64,000 bases of DNA from Elmis aenea (GCA_947652605.1 OX393581.1:11350640-11414639); one strand, 5' to 3'; positions 24,090-36,391 are shown, counted from the first letter of the stretch. Notes: generated by a model from the sequence alone, not told the origin. Made by a program: numbers and translations.

Positions 24090-26194
24090 AAATAATAAAA
24101 CCAACTATAGGTATCATTCGTAAAAATAGAAGCTCGTCAATCTCAAAATCTAATCAACTTTTAAACAAATGACTGTCAAAGATAAACGTGCAATGTTTTG
24201 GAAACTCGTAAAGGAATGAAATTCCCTTAAATCAGAGAAAATATGCGGCAGTTTGAAAATAGTTTAACTTTCCCCATTTTGCTTGATTTTTGTGTTATAA
24301 CTGAAAACGCAGAATTTTCTATTTTTGTTTTGTCATAACTAGGTATTGCTTATAAGCAAGCGTAACTTAATTGTACATTACAATTGAATTTTGTTTAACG
24401 ACAATTACTAATCTCTTATAGCATTTTCGTTGTTTTTACAATTTTTGAGATTATTATATTGACATTGTTTTTTTTTTTTATAATGCATATAATAGCTGGC
24501 AATAGCATAATTTAAAAGTTTTTGGTAGATAATTGTTTTAAATAAAAACAAGCAACAAGTTTAGAAACTAACTACTTCGAAAATGTTTGAATTGTTATTA
24601 ATTTAAATGTAATACAAGTGAGTTTAGTTGCAAACATACAGTGCTGCTTAAGTTTAAAAGTATGGAAACAGACAATCATCTAAAACACTATTAAAGATAT
24701 TACAATGAAATATGGTATCTGACCGTTATCGTAGACTTGTGATATTTTAACACATATTTAGGGGTAAAGTTTTTTTGCGCAATTATTTAAAAAAGTAAAA
24801 TTCACGGTCCATTCGTTTCTAAATGTGTTTTTTTCCAAAAATTTTGTTAAGTATTCCAAAAAATACTTAAATTCTACTGGTTACCCAAACTAGTTTATCG
24901 TTTAACTGTGTTAAAAAGACCCATTTTAAGAAATAAGGCCAGTGTTTATTTATGTGGTTGTTCTCTTGTTTGTTAATATTCATTGAGATTTATATTCGAC
25001 TACGCAAACTTGTAGAAGCTGTGGACTCGATTCCAGTTGTTCAACTCTTCTTGCAAAGCCCACTTAAGGCCAAGTTACAAAGGGCAAATGCGACTTTGAC
25101 TGCTCACTTATGTTTCACTTGCAGGGAGAACCACAGTGGTGAAACAGGTTGCAAGTGGAAACCAACTATTTGTAATTCGTAGTTAGGGTGGCAGTCTTGT
25201 AGTTTACAGTGGTTTACTTTTAGAATCAACTTGAATGTATTATACTTTTACACTTTAACATGTATATTTACGAGTAAGTTCTGTACGACAAAGTAAATGT
25301 CCGGTTTTAGTTATTTAAATATATCGTAAATTCGGTGTTAGTCGAAGAGTGATTTAAGATATAAATTTAAAAAATTAGTACTACCCTTTAAGTTTAATAA
25401 CGTTTTTTTTTACCCTTCCAAGGTTGCTGGAAATAATAATAGTCTGTTTGTCAAATTAATGTCAACAATCATTTTTTTAAGTAACGCTTTACGAAATTAA
25501 AAATAATTAGAATCGACATTTCATTAATTAATTGGTAATTTAATAAAAAGGTCTGAGGTTAAGAGGGGAATTAATTAAAAAATATAATAACAATTAAAAT
25601 TTAAATGAACTTTGAAGTCCCGTGATTGTTATATTGTACTTTTTAGTACCTACTACTTATTAAATTTGAAATGTCAGAGGTTATATATTAATTAGTGTGA
25701 GAGGCGGCTGGGAGGCATTAAGTAAAACCAAAAAAAATGCTTTGTTTAATGTTTATTTACAAACTTAAATTAATTCATCAATGTAATTAAAAATAAAGAA
25801 ATAAAACATTTGGGGATGCTTGGGTGAGCAACGAAGGTGAATTAATTGAGTTTGATAAAGACAAATAAATAATTTTTTTGTCAAAAATTCAAGTCGATAA
25901 ACTATTAGATTTGATCAATGTTTAAATTACTTAAATATAATTTTAGATATAAATATACAGGGCGACAAATATTGCATGGGTTCCTTCGTTCATAGAAGTA
26001 AAAAATGCCTTGAACTAGCAAAGTTTGGCAAAACTACAGTATGAGGTGAATAACATTTAAAAAATTTAAGTGCGTTGACAATATTCGGAGAAAAATGCAA
26101 AAAACTAAAAGTTGCAAAATCTTCAAACACAACTTTCTTTTTTATCTATCGGGTGTAAATGAAGTGTGGTACACACCCTTTTTTTTCTTGTTTC
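24090..26194. other. Non-coding part of block A
   Basis: AT-rich sequence shared with block B (about 32300-34737). A TACAGGGCGACAAATATTGC word near 25958 looks like a transposon end. A short frame at 24952-25182 has no recognisable domain. Confidence 0.5.
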
Positions 26195-26204
26195 GATTTT
26201 AGAT

Positions 26205-28196
26205 TATTTTTTTTTAACTATTGTTTTATTACACCTAGCTACTTTAGCCAACCAGCAATATGTCTTTATGATAGTTCTACTTAAGTTAAGAGTCCACCCG
26301 TTGGTGTTTTCTTTTTTTCTTCTGTATTCTTGTTTTCAAGATCGACACTTTACACAACCGCACAGTGCTCTGCTTTACACTAACTCGCTAACTCAAACGG
26401 CTTGGTCCGTTTAAGCCTTCTCACTAGATTTTGGTTGTCCAAGAGCTGCAGGGCTTCGGTGTTGATGTGATCATGCAGCCTTTGTTCATGTTTGTTGGCA
26501 AAGTTTTGGATTTCTTCGTCGACTGTTGGCATCCTCAGGTCCCTGGGGAGGTCGACATTCCTCACGTACCACGGGGCATCCACAATTGCCCGAAGTACCT
26601 TATTTTGGAATCGCTGTATTATTTTAATGTTCGTTTTACCAGCACACCCCCAAAGCTGTATGCCGTAGGTCCATACTGGCTTCAGTATTTGTTTATATAT
26701 TAGAAGTTTATTTTCAATTGAAAGTTTAGATTTCCTATTCATTAGCCAAAATAGTTTTCTATATTTGATGCCTAGCTCTTCACGTTTTTTTTTTAATCTG
26801 TTCTTTCCACTTTAATTTAATGTCCAGGTTCATGCCTAAATATTTAGCTGTGTTAGAATGTGGAATTCTGTTGTTGTTTAATATCACTGGCAGGTGTTCT
26901 ACTAATCTTTTATTTGTGAAATTCACTTGCACTGTTTTAGTTTCATTTAGTTTGATGCACCATGTTTTAGTCCATTCAAAGATTTGATTTGTTGCGTTCT
27001 GGAGTTTATCTGTTGATTGTTCAATAGTTGTTCCGATGGCTAGAATTGCGGTATCGTCGGCAAAAGTGGCTACTTTCACATGTTGTGTTTGTGGTATATC
27101 AGAAGTGAATAGCAGGTACAGTATCGGGCCAAGGACACTACCTTTGGGTACTCCGGCTTTGATTTCTTTGAATGTGGAATATTCTTAATCTTGTTTCACT
27201 CGGAAAATCCTATCTGATAGATAGGATTTTAGGATGTCACAATATTGCGTTGGTAGAGATTTGTTTAGCTTGTGTACTAGGCCTTCGAGCCATACTCTGT
27301 CAAAGGCCTGGCCTACGTCTAGAAATAATGAAGAGCAGATATTTTTTTCCTTAAGTGCCTTTTTTATTTCGTGTGTTATTCTGTGCACTTGATCGATAGT
27401 GGAGTGCTTGCTTCTAAATCCAAATTGGTGTTCAGGTATTAGGTTTTTACTGTTTATAATTGGTTTCAGTCTTTTCAATAAGAGTTTTTCAAATAATTTA
27501 GATAAGACTGGTAGTAAGGATATTGGTCTATAGGACTTAGCATCATTAGGTGGTTTCCCAGGTTTGGCTATCATTATGACCAGCGACTTTCCACATGTTT
27601 GGTACATGCTGCAGTCGGAATGCAGCATTTATTATATACGTCAGTTTAACTATAGCTTTGCGTGGTAGATATTTTAATATTTCGCCTGTTAGATCATACC
27701 CTGGTGCTTTTTTAGAGTTAATATTTCCTTTGATTTCTTCGGCTACTTCTTTAGGTGTTACCCTCGGTATTTCTTCTAGTTTTCTATTTTCTTCGTTTGT
27801 TAGTTCATATCCATTGTCTCCATTTGGTTGGAAGATAATTTCCAAATGATTAGCAAAGACGTCAGCTTTTTGTTTATTTGATCATGCCCACTCTCCATTA
27901 TCTTGTTTTATTGGTGGCATATGAACTATTGGGCGTTTAAGTTTTCGAGTCGCTTTCCATAACGAGTATTCAGTGTCTTTATAAGTTGTCAGCTCTCTCA
28001 GGTATGTTTCTATTGATTCATTTTTAATTTCATTTATCTCCTTTTTTAGCTGTTGTGTTAGCCTATTCAGGGTCACTTTGTCTTCAGGAATTCTAGTAGT
28101 TTGCCATTTTTTCCGTGCCTTTCTCTTTTTAGTTATTAGTTCTTTTATTTCTTTTGGGTAGGCATTACCTATCGTTTTTCGCTTTATTTCTGGTGT
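26205..28196 (-). mobile_element. 5'-truncated jockey-type LINE insertion private to block A
   Basis: A perfect 10-base target duplication, GATTTTAGAT, lies at 26195-26204 and 28197-28206. Block B has the uninterrupted site (GATTTTAGATAAATTTTAG near 34729). The left border carries TATTTTTTTTTAAC, a short poly-A on the minus strand. The insert is 1992 bases and starts inside the coding region at its 5' end. Confidence 0.95.
26380..28195 (-). pseudogene. Jockey-type polyprotein (reverse transcriptase and C-terminus), lightly damaged
   Basis: From 28195 the minus frame reads PEIKRKTIGNAYPKEIKEL and continues to DNGEWA, where a TGA at 27884-27882 replaces what is probably an Arg codon. It goes on through FANHLEIIFQPNG, KKAPGYDLTGEILK, a frameshift near 27590, MIAKPGKPPNDAKSYRPISL, FLDVGQAFDRVW, a TAA at 27187-27185, GVPKGSVLGPILYLLF and the catalytic FADDTAIL (about 27060). 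A frameshift in an A-run near 26785 precedes the last block (KPVWTYGIQLWG, WYVRNVDLPRDL, RLKRTKPFELAS, stop at 26380). Two stops and two frameshifts make it young but inactive. The endonuclease domain is lost by truncation. Confidence 0.85.
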
Positions 28197-28206
28197 GATT
28201 TTAGAT

Positions 28207-29057
28207 ATATAAAATTTTAGACATTATGATATGTGCAAAAAACCTGGTTTTTTGAGCACATGCACACAATTGTTTCACTTCTGGTTTCGCCGAAACTTAA
28301 ATATAAGTAGAAAATAAGATTTTTTTTATATATGGACTGGGCCGGTAACAATTTTTTCCACACAAAAATTGTAGGGCCTGTCCGCTCCTGAACCTGTGTA
28401 TATTAATTTGTTACTATTTTGGTAAAAATCTTCTTAAAAGGGCTCTTAAATTTATATTTGCCTAGGAATCTATAAAAGAGCTAAGACGACCCAGCTGTCC
28501 CTTTTTTCTTTTTCCTTTTTTCGTCTTACACGTGGTTGGCACTTCCATACTTGCCACTTACATACTTCCGCTAATTAATTCATCCTTTTTTCCGAGACTT
28601 CATGTTCTTCATGTTAAAACATACTTTAATATAAATGATAATCACCTTTTAAACATAATTATCGTGCTGTTCTGGACGTGTAGAAGTAGGTATATGTTGC
28701 GTTAAAACACGAATTAGTATTTTTTGCTGATTTGACAACTTACCGTAACTTTTTAATTTGCATTTTTGTCGGATCCAATAACACTTTAATAACTTTGAGT
28801 TGTCTGGCACTAACGGTTACGAGTTTTAGCCGAAATGTTGATCAGGGCTATACTCACTAATGTTCAGAGTTGCAATTAGAAGGGTTAAGGTGCGGATGGT
28901 TGTAGGTCACGGGGGAATTTCCTTTTAAGCCGTGAAGGTACAGGTCTTCTCGAATTCATGGCGCACGATCGCACCACGGCCGAAAATATTTCGAAGACAC
29001 GTATCTGCGACGCCATAAAAACTGTTTTAATTGTCGGATAACCAGTTCGTTGCAAAT
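28207..29057. other. Right end of block A, non-coding
   Basis: This matches 36393-37120 and the short stretch before the foldback in block B. It contains a copy of the dispersed family described at 34680-34859 (CACTTCTGGTTTCGCCG). No gene is recognised. Confidence 0.6.
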
Positions 29058-29257
29058 NNNNNNNNNNNNNNNNNNNNNNNNNNNNNNNNNNNNNNNNNNN
29101 NNNNNNNNNNNNNNNNNNNNNNNNNNNNNNNNNNNNNNNNNNNNNNNNNNNNNNNNNNNNNNNNNNNNNNNNNNNNNNNNNNNNNNNNNNNNNNNNNNNN
29201 NNNNNNNNNNNNNNNNNNNNNNNNNNNNNNNNNNNNNNNNNNNNNNNNNNNNNNNNN
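29058..29257. other. Assembly gap, 200 N
   Basis: Exactly 200 N. A round number suggests a placeholder of unknown true size. The left flank is the end of block A and the right flank is the inside of a transposon that precedes block B. Confidence 0.99.
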
Positions 29258-29424
29258 GATCCATACTGTTTTAAATTAGCTTCGAGTTTTGCAAACAATC
29301 TTTTATCTGGCTGCCTTCTTTCCATGTATGTTAGTAGATATAATTCCGATGCTGCGTTTACATCACGATTACAACTGTAGTAGCAAAATAACATATCATT
29401 TTTTTCTTCCCTCGAATAAGCCAT
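29258..29424 (-). pseudogene. Transposase N-terminus (DUF4817-like), truncated by the gap
   Basis: The first 55 residues start MAYSREEKNDMLFCYYSCNR and continue with AASELYLLTYMERRQPDKR and FAKLEANLKQYG. The Y-x-x-E-E-K...R-x-P-D-x-R-x-F pattern matches the DUF4817 region and the start of the transposase at 13-1046. The gap removes the rest, so it cannot be judged intact or broken. Sequence left of the gap in the same frame is unrelated block A DNA. Confidence 0.75.
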
Positions 29425-30019
29425 ATTTTTTATTTTTTTAAACTTTTATCACAATTACTTAACACATTCACATCAGTAATTAGCAGCAAAACAGAACTTA
29501 GTTTGACAACTAATTTAAAAAAAACAAAAAATGCTCTCCAGTTCCAAGGCACCCTTATACTATTTAGTAATAATTTCGGTTTTTGCAAATTGTAAGAAAA
29601 CTAATGGAAATAGATATGACAACCCATACATTTTTGAAATCAGAAGAAAATAAGCTATTTAATGAACCCATAGCCAACTATGGTTGCCATTTAAAAAAAG
29701 TCAAGTTTGGCTTATATCTCGAAAATCGAGTGAGCTATGACTTTTTAAATATTTTTTTCTAATTCTACGTAAAAATATCTAAAGGAATCAATTCACACTT
29801 TGGTTTTAACATAGGTGGCTGTGGAATTATTTACCATTGAAAAAATCGTCTGTTTTTGGTTTTTTCAAAATATTTAAAAAAGTTGAAGGTGTAGACCAAA
29901 TGTCAAAATGGCATTAAATTCGTCTTGAAATTCTGCCCAACTTTGCTAATTTAACCGACTTTGTTACTCTTGTAATAACAAAGTTACCCATACAACACAT
30001 GTAGATTATTGTCACCCTG
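29258..30019 (-). mobile_element. Tc1/mariner-like element, right part, cut by the gap
   Basis: It carries the N-terminus of a minus-strand transposase (from 29424) and about 600 bases of 5' DNA, ending CACCCTG at 30019 with TA at 30020-30021. Block A has the matching empty site (CCATATATAATTAAAA at 21796-21811). Its last 330 bases resemble the right arm end of the foldback at 39832-41800 (words GCCAACTATG, CTACGTAAAAA, GTTACCCATACAACA). Confidence 0.8.
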
Positions 30020-30501
30020 TATAATTAAAATGAATTCAAAATGTGTTCGTTTATTTTTCCGCCGTCTTGATGTGGTAGCTGAAGTAATTGGAACATCAGC
30101 AGAGAAAATAGAATAGCGCATTCGGGTTCACGGATATCCCTCTGTTTTCTTGTACGCAGTGTCAGTAAATATGCATTATATATAGAAGTTGGGGGATGTT
30201 TGATTGCTCTATTTAGTTCAGTGACTTATCATTAATGTGGATTATGCTTCTGCGACGTACGCTTTATGGTAATCTCGAAAAGTTTAAACGGTCTTAAATA
30301 GCAGTAAATTCGAGCATGATCGTAAAACCGATTACAGCAAAGTAGAGACTGATATAATAAAAGTTTTTCATTCAATTATTCCCAATAAAAATTGAACCAT
30401 AATAATAAGCGAATTAAATCTTAAATATATTATCACCATTTATGTTTGTGAAGATGTTCGTTAAAGTAAATATGACACATCAACAATAGCATTTAATTTT
30501 T

Positions 30502-32146
30502 ATGTTAAAAGAATTAAACAGTGCCTCCCAAAAGCTTAGAGAAATTACAGAATTAAAAAATGAATATATAAACAAATACTTATCAGAGCTAACAGATGGT
30601 AAGGAAACAGACTATTCCCCCCCAGAAAGTCACAAAAAAAAACTGAAACGACCATGCATGCATAGCCCACCAATCAGATCCTTAGATGGAAACTGGGCAA
30701 AGACCAATCAGCAAAAAGCAGAAGTGTTTGCTAAACCTAGAACAAACTTTTCAGCCAAATGATGGTCAACTTTTGCAAGAACTACCACAACATGAAGACG
30801 AAGAAATAAACATTGACCTGGTAACTCCAAAAGAAGTAACAGGAAAAAAATTGAACCAGTATCAGCTCAAAAGGGGCTCTGGGATATGATCTCGTGACCG
30901 GAGAAATATTCAAGAAGCTTCCTAGGAAAGCAATAGTGAAACGTACTTTCCTGATAAAGGCGGCATTCCGCCTGGAACATGTGCCAGGCGTCTGGAAAGT
31001 GGCTAAGGTAATTATGATTCCCAAACCTGGAAAACCTCCGAACGAAGTCTCATCACACAGACCTATTTTACTACTCTCAATAGTGTCAAAATTATTCGAA
31101 AAATTGCTCCCAAAGTGATTAAAATTAATGATTGAAAGCAAGAATCTAATCCCTACCCACCAATTTGGCTTAAAAAACTGGCACTCGACAATCGACAATC
31201 GAAAATTTGCTTAGCTATATTTTTAGACGTAGCCCAGGCGTTTGACAAAGTGTGGTATGAAGAATTAATACATAAACTAAAGAACATGTTGCGTTGCCAA
31301 AACCATATGCCAAAATATTAAAACCGTACATATCAGAACGAATGTTTCGTGTCAAGCAAGAGAAAAGGTACTCAAACATGAGAAGTATAAATGCAGGAGT
31401 ACCCCAAGGCAGCGTTTTGGGACCCATTTTATACTTACTGTATACTTGCGACATTCCACAGATTCCAAACGTCACAATTGCAACCTTTGCTGACGATACA
31501 GCCATCTTGGTAATTGGTAACAATAATGTAGAAACAGCTGCTAAACTTCAAGAAGAATGCAACAGAGTAACCGATTGGACTAAGAGGTGGAAAGTAACAA
31601 TCAACGAGAGTAAATCAGCGCATATTGACTTTACCTACAAGCAAAATGAACAATTCCCGATATCAATAAACAATGCCAAAATCCCACATTGCGATACAGC
31701 AAAATAATTGGGAATGAATCTGGATATTCGTCTTCGATGGAAAGAACACATAAAGAAATAAAGAAAAGAACTTGACCTTCAATACAAAAAAAAAAGTAGG
31801 TACTCTCTGATTGGAAGAAAATCCCAATTGTCTGTGCATAATAAGTTACTACTGTACAAACAAATCTTAAAGCCAGTCTGGACTTATGGAGCTCAGCTCT
31901 GAGGATGTGCAGCCAAAAGCAACATAGATAAGATCCAGGTCTTTCAAAATAGAGTGCTCCAAGGTATTTTCGATGCTCCATGGTAAAGAGATCTGAAGAT
32001 TCCAACCGTCAAAGAAGAGATCAAAAAGTTGGCAGAAAAGCACGAGGAAAGACTTTACGCCCATGGCAACACCAAATAGCTGTCTTCTAGATAATGCTGG
32101 TTTGAAAACAAAGCTCAAAAGAGTCAAGCCTTTTGAACTGGTGTAG
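30502..32146 (+). pseudogene. Jockey-type reverse transcriptase, copy B
   Basis: Same element as at 22282-23929, with the same main frameshifts. It keeps a DGKETDYSPPESHK stretch that copy A lost, but has lost about 45 bases (the block after HSTID) that copy A keeps. It also has a TAA in place of the Tyr codon of AKYLGM near 31707. GVPQGSVLGPILYLLY and FADDTAIL (about 31485) are intact as motifs. It ends with KRVKPFELV and a stop at 32144-32146. Confidence 0.85.
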
Positions 32147-32411
32147 AAAATATCGATGCAGTGGTAAAGCAGAGCATAGTGATTCTGTGCGTAACACGTC
32201 AAACTTGTGTTTTATTTGAGAAACTAAGAAACGCCTATGGGGACATTTTGAATAAGTACATAGTCTGTTACTTGGCAATTGTTTGATGGACACAATAATT
32301 TAAGATAGAAATAATAAAACCAACTACAGCCCATTCGTAAAAATAGAAGCTCGTCAATCTCAAAATCTAAGCAACTTTTAAACAAATGACTGTCAAAGAT
32401 AAACGTGCAAT

Positions 32412-32630
32412 ACAATCTTGGTTTCCGGGTTTGGAACCGCGTCTTCTATATTTAGAAGTAGTTGATGTTTCGACCATTGTGTCTTGGTCTTTTTCAATAC
32501 GTCGTTTTGAAAAAGACCAAGACACAATGGTCGAAACGTCAACTACTTCTAAATATAGAAGACGCGGTTTCAAACCCGGAAACCAAGATTGTATTATGGA
32601 TAACGGCCGCGAAAGCCTCAAGAATAAAAT
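32412..32630. mobile_element. Palindromic retro-inserted element, private to block B
   Basis: A perfect 13-base target duplication, ATAAACGTGCAAT, lies at 32399-32411 and 32631-32643, and block A has the single site near 24184. Two ~85-base arms (ACAATCTTGGTTTCCGGGTT on the left, inverse on the right) surround an 11-base loop, followed by a ~36-base tail ending AAGAATAAAAT. The long variable duplication and A-rich tail point to target-primed insertion rather than cut-and-paste. A Penelope-like or SINE origin is possible but not shown. Confidence 0.8.
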
Positions 32631-33041
32631 ATAAACGTGCAATGTTTTGGAAACTCGTAGAGGAATGAAATTCCCTTAAATCAGAGAAAATGTGCGGCAG
32701 TTTGAAAATAGTTTAACTTTTCCTATTTTGCTTGATTTTGTAATAGCTGAAAACGCAGAATTTTCTATTTTTGTTTTGTCATAACTAGGTAGGTATTGCT
32801 TATAAGCAAGCGTAACTTAATTGTACATTACAATTGCATTTTGTTTAACAACAATTACTAATCTCTTATAGCATTTTCGTTGTTTTTACAATTTTTGAGA
32901 TTATTACATTGACATTGTTTTTAGCATAATTTAAAAGTTTTTGGTAGATAATTGTTTTAAATAAAAACAAGCAACAAGTTTAGAAACTAACTACTTCGAA
33001 AATGTTTGAATTGTTATTAATTTAAATGTAATACAAGTGAG

Positions 33042-33146
33042 CAGGGCCGGCCCTAGGGGGGGGGGGCAGGGTGTGCACCGCACACAAGATATCCGGCCTC
33101 GCATTTGTTTTCGCACACGGCCCCGCAAACCCTAGGACCGGTTCTG
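33042..33146. mobile_element. 105-base hAT-like MITE, private to block B
   Basis: The left end CAGGGCCGGCCCTAGGG and the inverse right end (CAGAACCGGTCCTAGGG on the minus strand) are flanked by a perfect 8-base duplication CAAGTGAG (33034-33041, 33147-33154). Block A has the single empty site near 24616. The element is GC-rich against an AT-rich background. Confidence 0.9.
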
Positions 33147-33154
33147 CAAGTGAG

Positions 33155-34679
33155 TTTAGTTGCAAACATACAGTGCTGCTTAAGTTTAAAAGTATGGAAA
33201 CAGACAATCATCTAAAACACTATTAAAGATATTACAATGAAATATGGTATCTGACCGTTATCGTAGACTTGTGATATTTTAACACATATTTAGGGGTAAA
33301 GTTTTTTTGCGCAATTATTTAAAAAAGTAAAATTCACGGTCCATTCGTTTCTAAATGTGTTTTTTTCCAAAAATTTAGTTAAGTATTCCAAAAAATACTT
33401 AAATTCTACTGGTTACCCAAACTAGTTAATCGTTTTACTGTGTTAAAAAGACCCATTTTAAGAAATTAGGCCAGTGTTTATTTATGTGGTTGTTCTCTTG
33501 TTTGTTAATATTCATTGAGATTTATATTCGACTACGCAAACTTGTAGAAGCTGTGGACTCGATTCCAGTTGTTCAACTCTTCTTGTAAAGCCCACTTAAA
33601 GCCAAGTTACAAAGGGCAAATGCGACTTTGACTGCTCACTTATGTGTTTCACTTGCAGGGAGAACCGCAGTGGTGAAACAGGTTGCAAGTGGAAACCAAC
33701 TATTTGTAATTCGTAGTTAGGGTGGCAGTCTTGTAGTTTACAGTGGTTTACTTTTAGAATCAACTTGAATGTATTATACTTTTACACTTTAACATGTACA
33801 TTTACGAGTAAGTTCTATACGACAAAGTAAATGTCCGGTTTTAGTTATTTAAATATATCGTAAATTCGGTGTTAGTCGAAGAGTGATTTAAGATATAAAT
33901 TTAAAAAATTAGTACTACCCTTTAAGTTTAATAACGTTTTTTTTTACCCTTCCAAGGTTGCTGGAAATAATAATAGTCTGTTTGTCAAATTAATGTCAAC
34001 AATCATTTTTTTAAGTAACGCTTTACGAAATTAAAAATAATTAGAATCGACATTTCATTAATTAATTGGTAATTTAATAAAAAGGTCTGAGGTTAAGAGG
34101 GGAATTAATTAAAAAATATAATAACAATTAAAATTTAAATGAACTTTAAAGTCCCGTGATTGTTATATTGTACTTTTTAGTACCTACTACTTATTAAATT
34201 TGAAATGTCAGAGGTTATATATTAATTAGTGTGAGAGGCGGCTGGGAGGCATTAAGTAAAACCAAAAAAAAGCTTTGTTTAATGTTTATTTACAAACTTA
34301 AATTAATTCATCAATGTAATTAAAAATAAAGAAATAAAACATTTGGGGATGCTTGGGTGAGCAACGAAGGTGAATTAATTGAGTTTGATAAAGACAAATA
34401 AATAAATTTTTTGTCAAAAATTCAAGTCGATAAACTAATAGATTTGATCAATGTTTAAATTACTTAAATATAATTTTAGATATAAATATACAGGGCGACA
34501 ATTATTGCATGGGTTCCTTCGTTCATAGAAGTAAAAAATGCCTTGAACTAGCAAAGTTTGGCAAAACTACAGTATGAGGTGAATTACATTTAAAAAATTA
34601 AAATGCGTTGACAATATTCGGAGAAAAATGCAAAAAACTAAAAATTGCAAAATCCTCAAACACAACTTTCTTTTTTATC
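33155..34679. other. Non-coding part of block B
   Basis: Shared with block A; no gene recognised. Confidence 0.5.
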
Positions 34680-34859
34680 TATCGGGTGTAAATGAAGTGT
34701 GGCACACACCCTTTTTTTTTCTTGTTTCGATTTTAGATAAATTTTAGACATATACATACCATGTGCAAAAAACCTGGTTTTTTGAGCACATGCACACAAT
34801 TGTTTCACTTCCGGTTTCGCCGGAACTTAAATATAAGTAGAAAATAAGAAATTTTTTTA
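34680..34859. repeat. Dispersed repeat family (ATCGGGTGTA ... CACTTCCGGTTTCGCCGG)
   Basis: The same ~190-base pattern occurs here, in block A (26150-26204 plus 28207-28330, split by the jockey), at 39649-39838 and at 41905-42095: a GGGTGTA start, a run of T, ATTTTAGAC, ATGTGCAAAAAACC, then TTGTTTCACTTCCGGTTTC. The borders are approximate. It is probably the end of a DNA transposon family. Confidence 0.7.
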
Positions 34860-34861
34860 TA

Positions 34862-36391
34862 CAGGGTTCTCGTTTTTCGAGGGCCACTATGGAGATCTCG
34901 TAAACGGTAAGAGTTACGACTTCGGTTAAAGTAGGGCAAAGTTGTATATTCAGGTGCTTAATAATTCGATGCAAACAGAACTTATCTAGCTCTTTTACTT
35001 TTTGAGATATAGGGAAAAAAGTAAAAAAGTGGATTTTTGTTTTTTGCCCGTAACTTTTTCATTTGATGTCGAATTTAATTTCTGTATCTAACAACTTTTT
35101 CATGGCCACTTTTTGCAAGGAATCAGAATCCCCAATTATATTTTCCGTGGGACGTTTCGTTTTTTTAAAACAATAATCAGGTCAATTTTTTCTTATGGAC
35201 GCTATATCTGATTTTAACGCCAATTTGTAGAGATTTTTTTTTCTGAATACGACAATGTATAACACTTGGGACTTTTTTGAAACAACTTTTATTAAAAATG
35301 CCAAAAACAAATATTTTATTTAAAACAAATCCTAATCGGCATGGTAAATAATTGCCTTTGTCCCTTTTTCCTTGAAAGCACGTTAGTAAACCGCATGAAA
35401 TTACTATTAAAGGGATTTAATTTAAAAAAATAGGTAATAATAAATATGTTAGGTATGCATTAACATTGTTCACTTATTAGCAAATATTTTTAGAATATTT
35501 TCTTTGGTTAAGTAATAAATTTCTCTAAAATGTGTATTTAATCCTTATTTGGCATACAATTATTTGTAACAAAATTATCGTAATCAAATAATGTAAGTGT
35601 TCATAGTTTACAAAAAACGTCCAGAAATCTGTTTACGCTTTTTGCTTATTAGAAGTCATTAACGCAGATAAAAGGCATAACTGGTTATTTTTTGTTACAA
35701 ATAATTGTATGCCAAATAAGGATTAAGTACATATTTTAGAAAAATTTATTACTTAACCAAGAAAATATTCTAAAAATATTTGCTAATAAGTGAACAATGT
35801 TAATGCATTCCTAACATATTTATTATTACCTATTTTTTTAATTAAATCCCTTTAATAGTAATTTCATGCGGTTTACTAACGTGCTTCCAAGGAAAAAGGG
35901 ACAAAGACAATTATTTACCATGCCGATTAGGATTTGTTTTAAATTACATATTTGTTTTTGCCATTTTTAACAACAATTGTTTCAAAAAAGTCCCAAGTGT
36001 TATACATTGTCGAATTCAGAAAAAAATGCTTTACAAATTAGCGTTAAAATCAGATATAGCGTCCATAAGAAAAAATTGACCCGATGATGGTTTTAAAAAA
36101 ACGAAACGTCGCACGGAAAATATAATTGGGGATTCTGATTCCTTGCAAAAAGTGGCCATGAAAAATTTGTTAGATACAGAAATTAAATTCGACATCAAAT
36201 AAAAAAGTTACGGGCACAAAACAAAAATCCACTTTTTTCCCTATATCTCAAAAACTAAAAAAGCTAGATAAGTTCTGTTTGCTTCAAATTATTAAGCACC
36301 TGAATATACAACTTTGCCCTAATTTAACCGAAGTCGTAACTCTTACCGTTTACGAGATCCCCATAGTGGCCCTCGAAAAACGAGAACCCTG
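34862..36391. mobile_element. Foldback element with ~710-base arms, private to block B
   Basis: It starts CAGGGTTCTCGTTTTTCGAG and ends with the inverse, with TA on each side (34860-34861, 36392-36393). Block A has the uninterrupted ATATATGGACTGGGCC. The two arms pair nearly along their whole length around a ~110-base centre near 35630, with only scattered mismatches, so the element is young. There is no coding sequence. Transcription would give a long hairpin RNA. Confidence 0.9.

Larger units (their letters stand above)
21801..29057 (+). repeat. Duplicated block, copy A
   Basis: This block matches 30020-37120 almost base for base once private insertions are removed (about 5.2 kb common to both). 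Copy A starts at TATAATTAAAA and ends at the gap, at GTTGCAAAT. Its private features are a jockey insertion at 26205-28196 and a ~40-base deletion near 22374. The shared parts between named features are non-coding. Confidence 0.9.

Noticed and set aside
28885..29424. An open frame crossing the N gap, as if one 179-residue gene
   Set aside because: Only 29258-29424 is transposase. The part left of the gap equals non-coding block A/B sequence (36960-37120), so the frame is an artefact of the N run.
32386..32668. Overlapping frames on both strands with similar peptides
   Set aside because: They are produced by the palindrome at 32412-32630, which reads alike on both strands.
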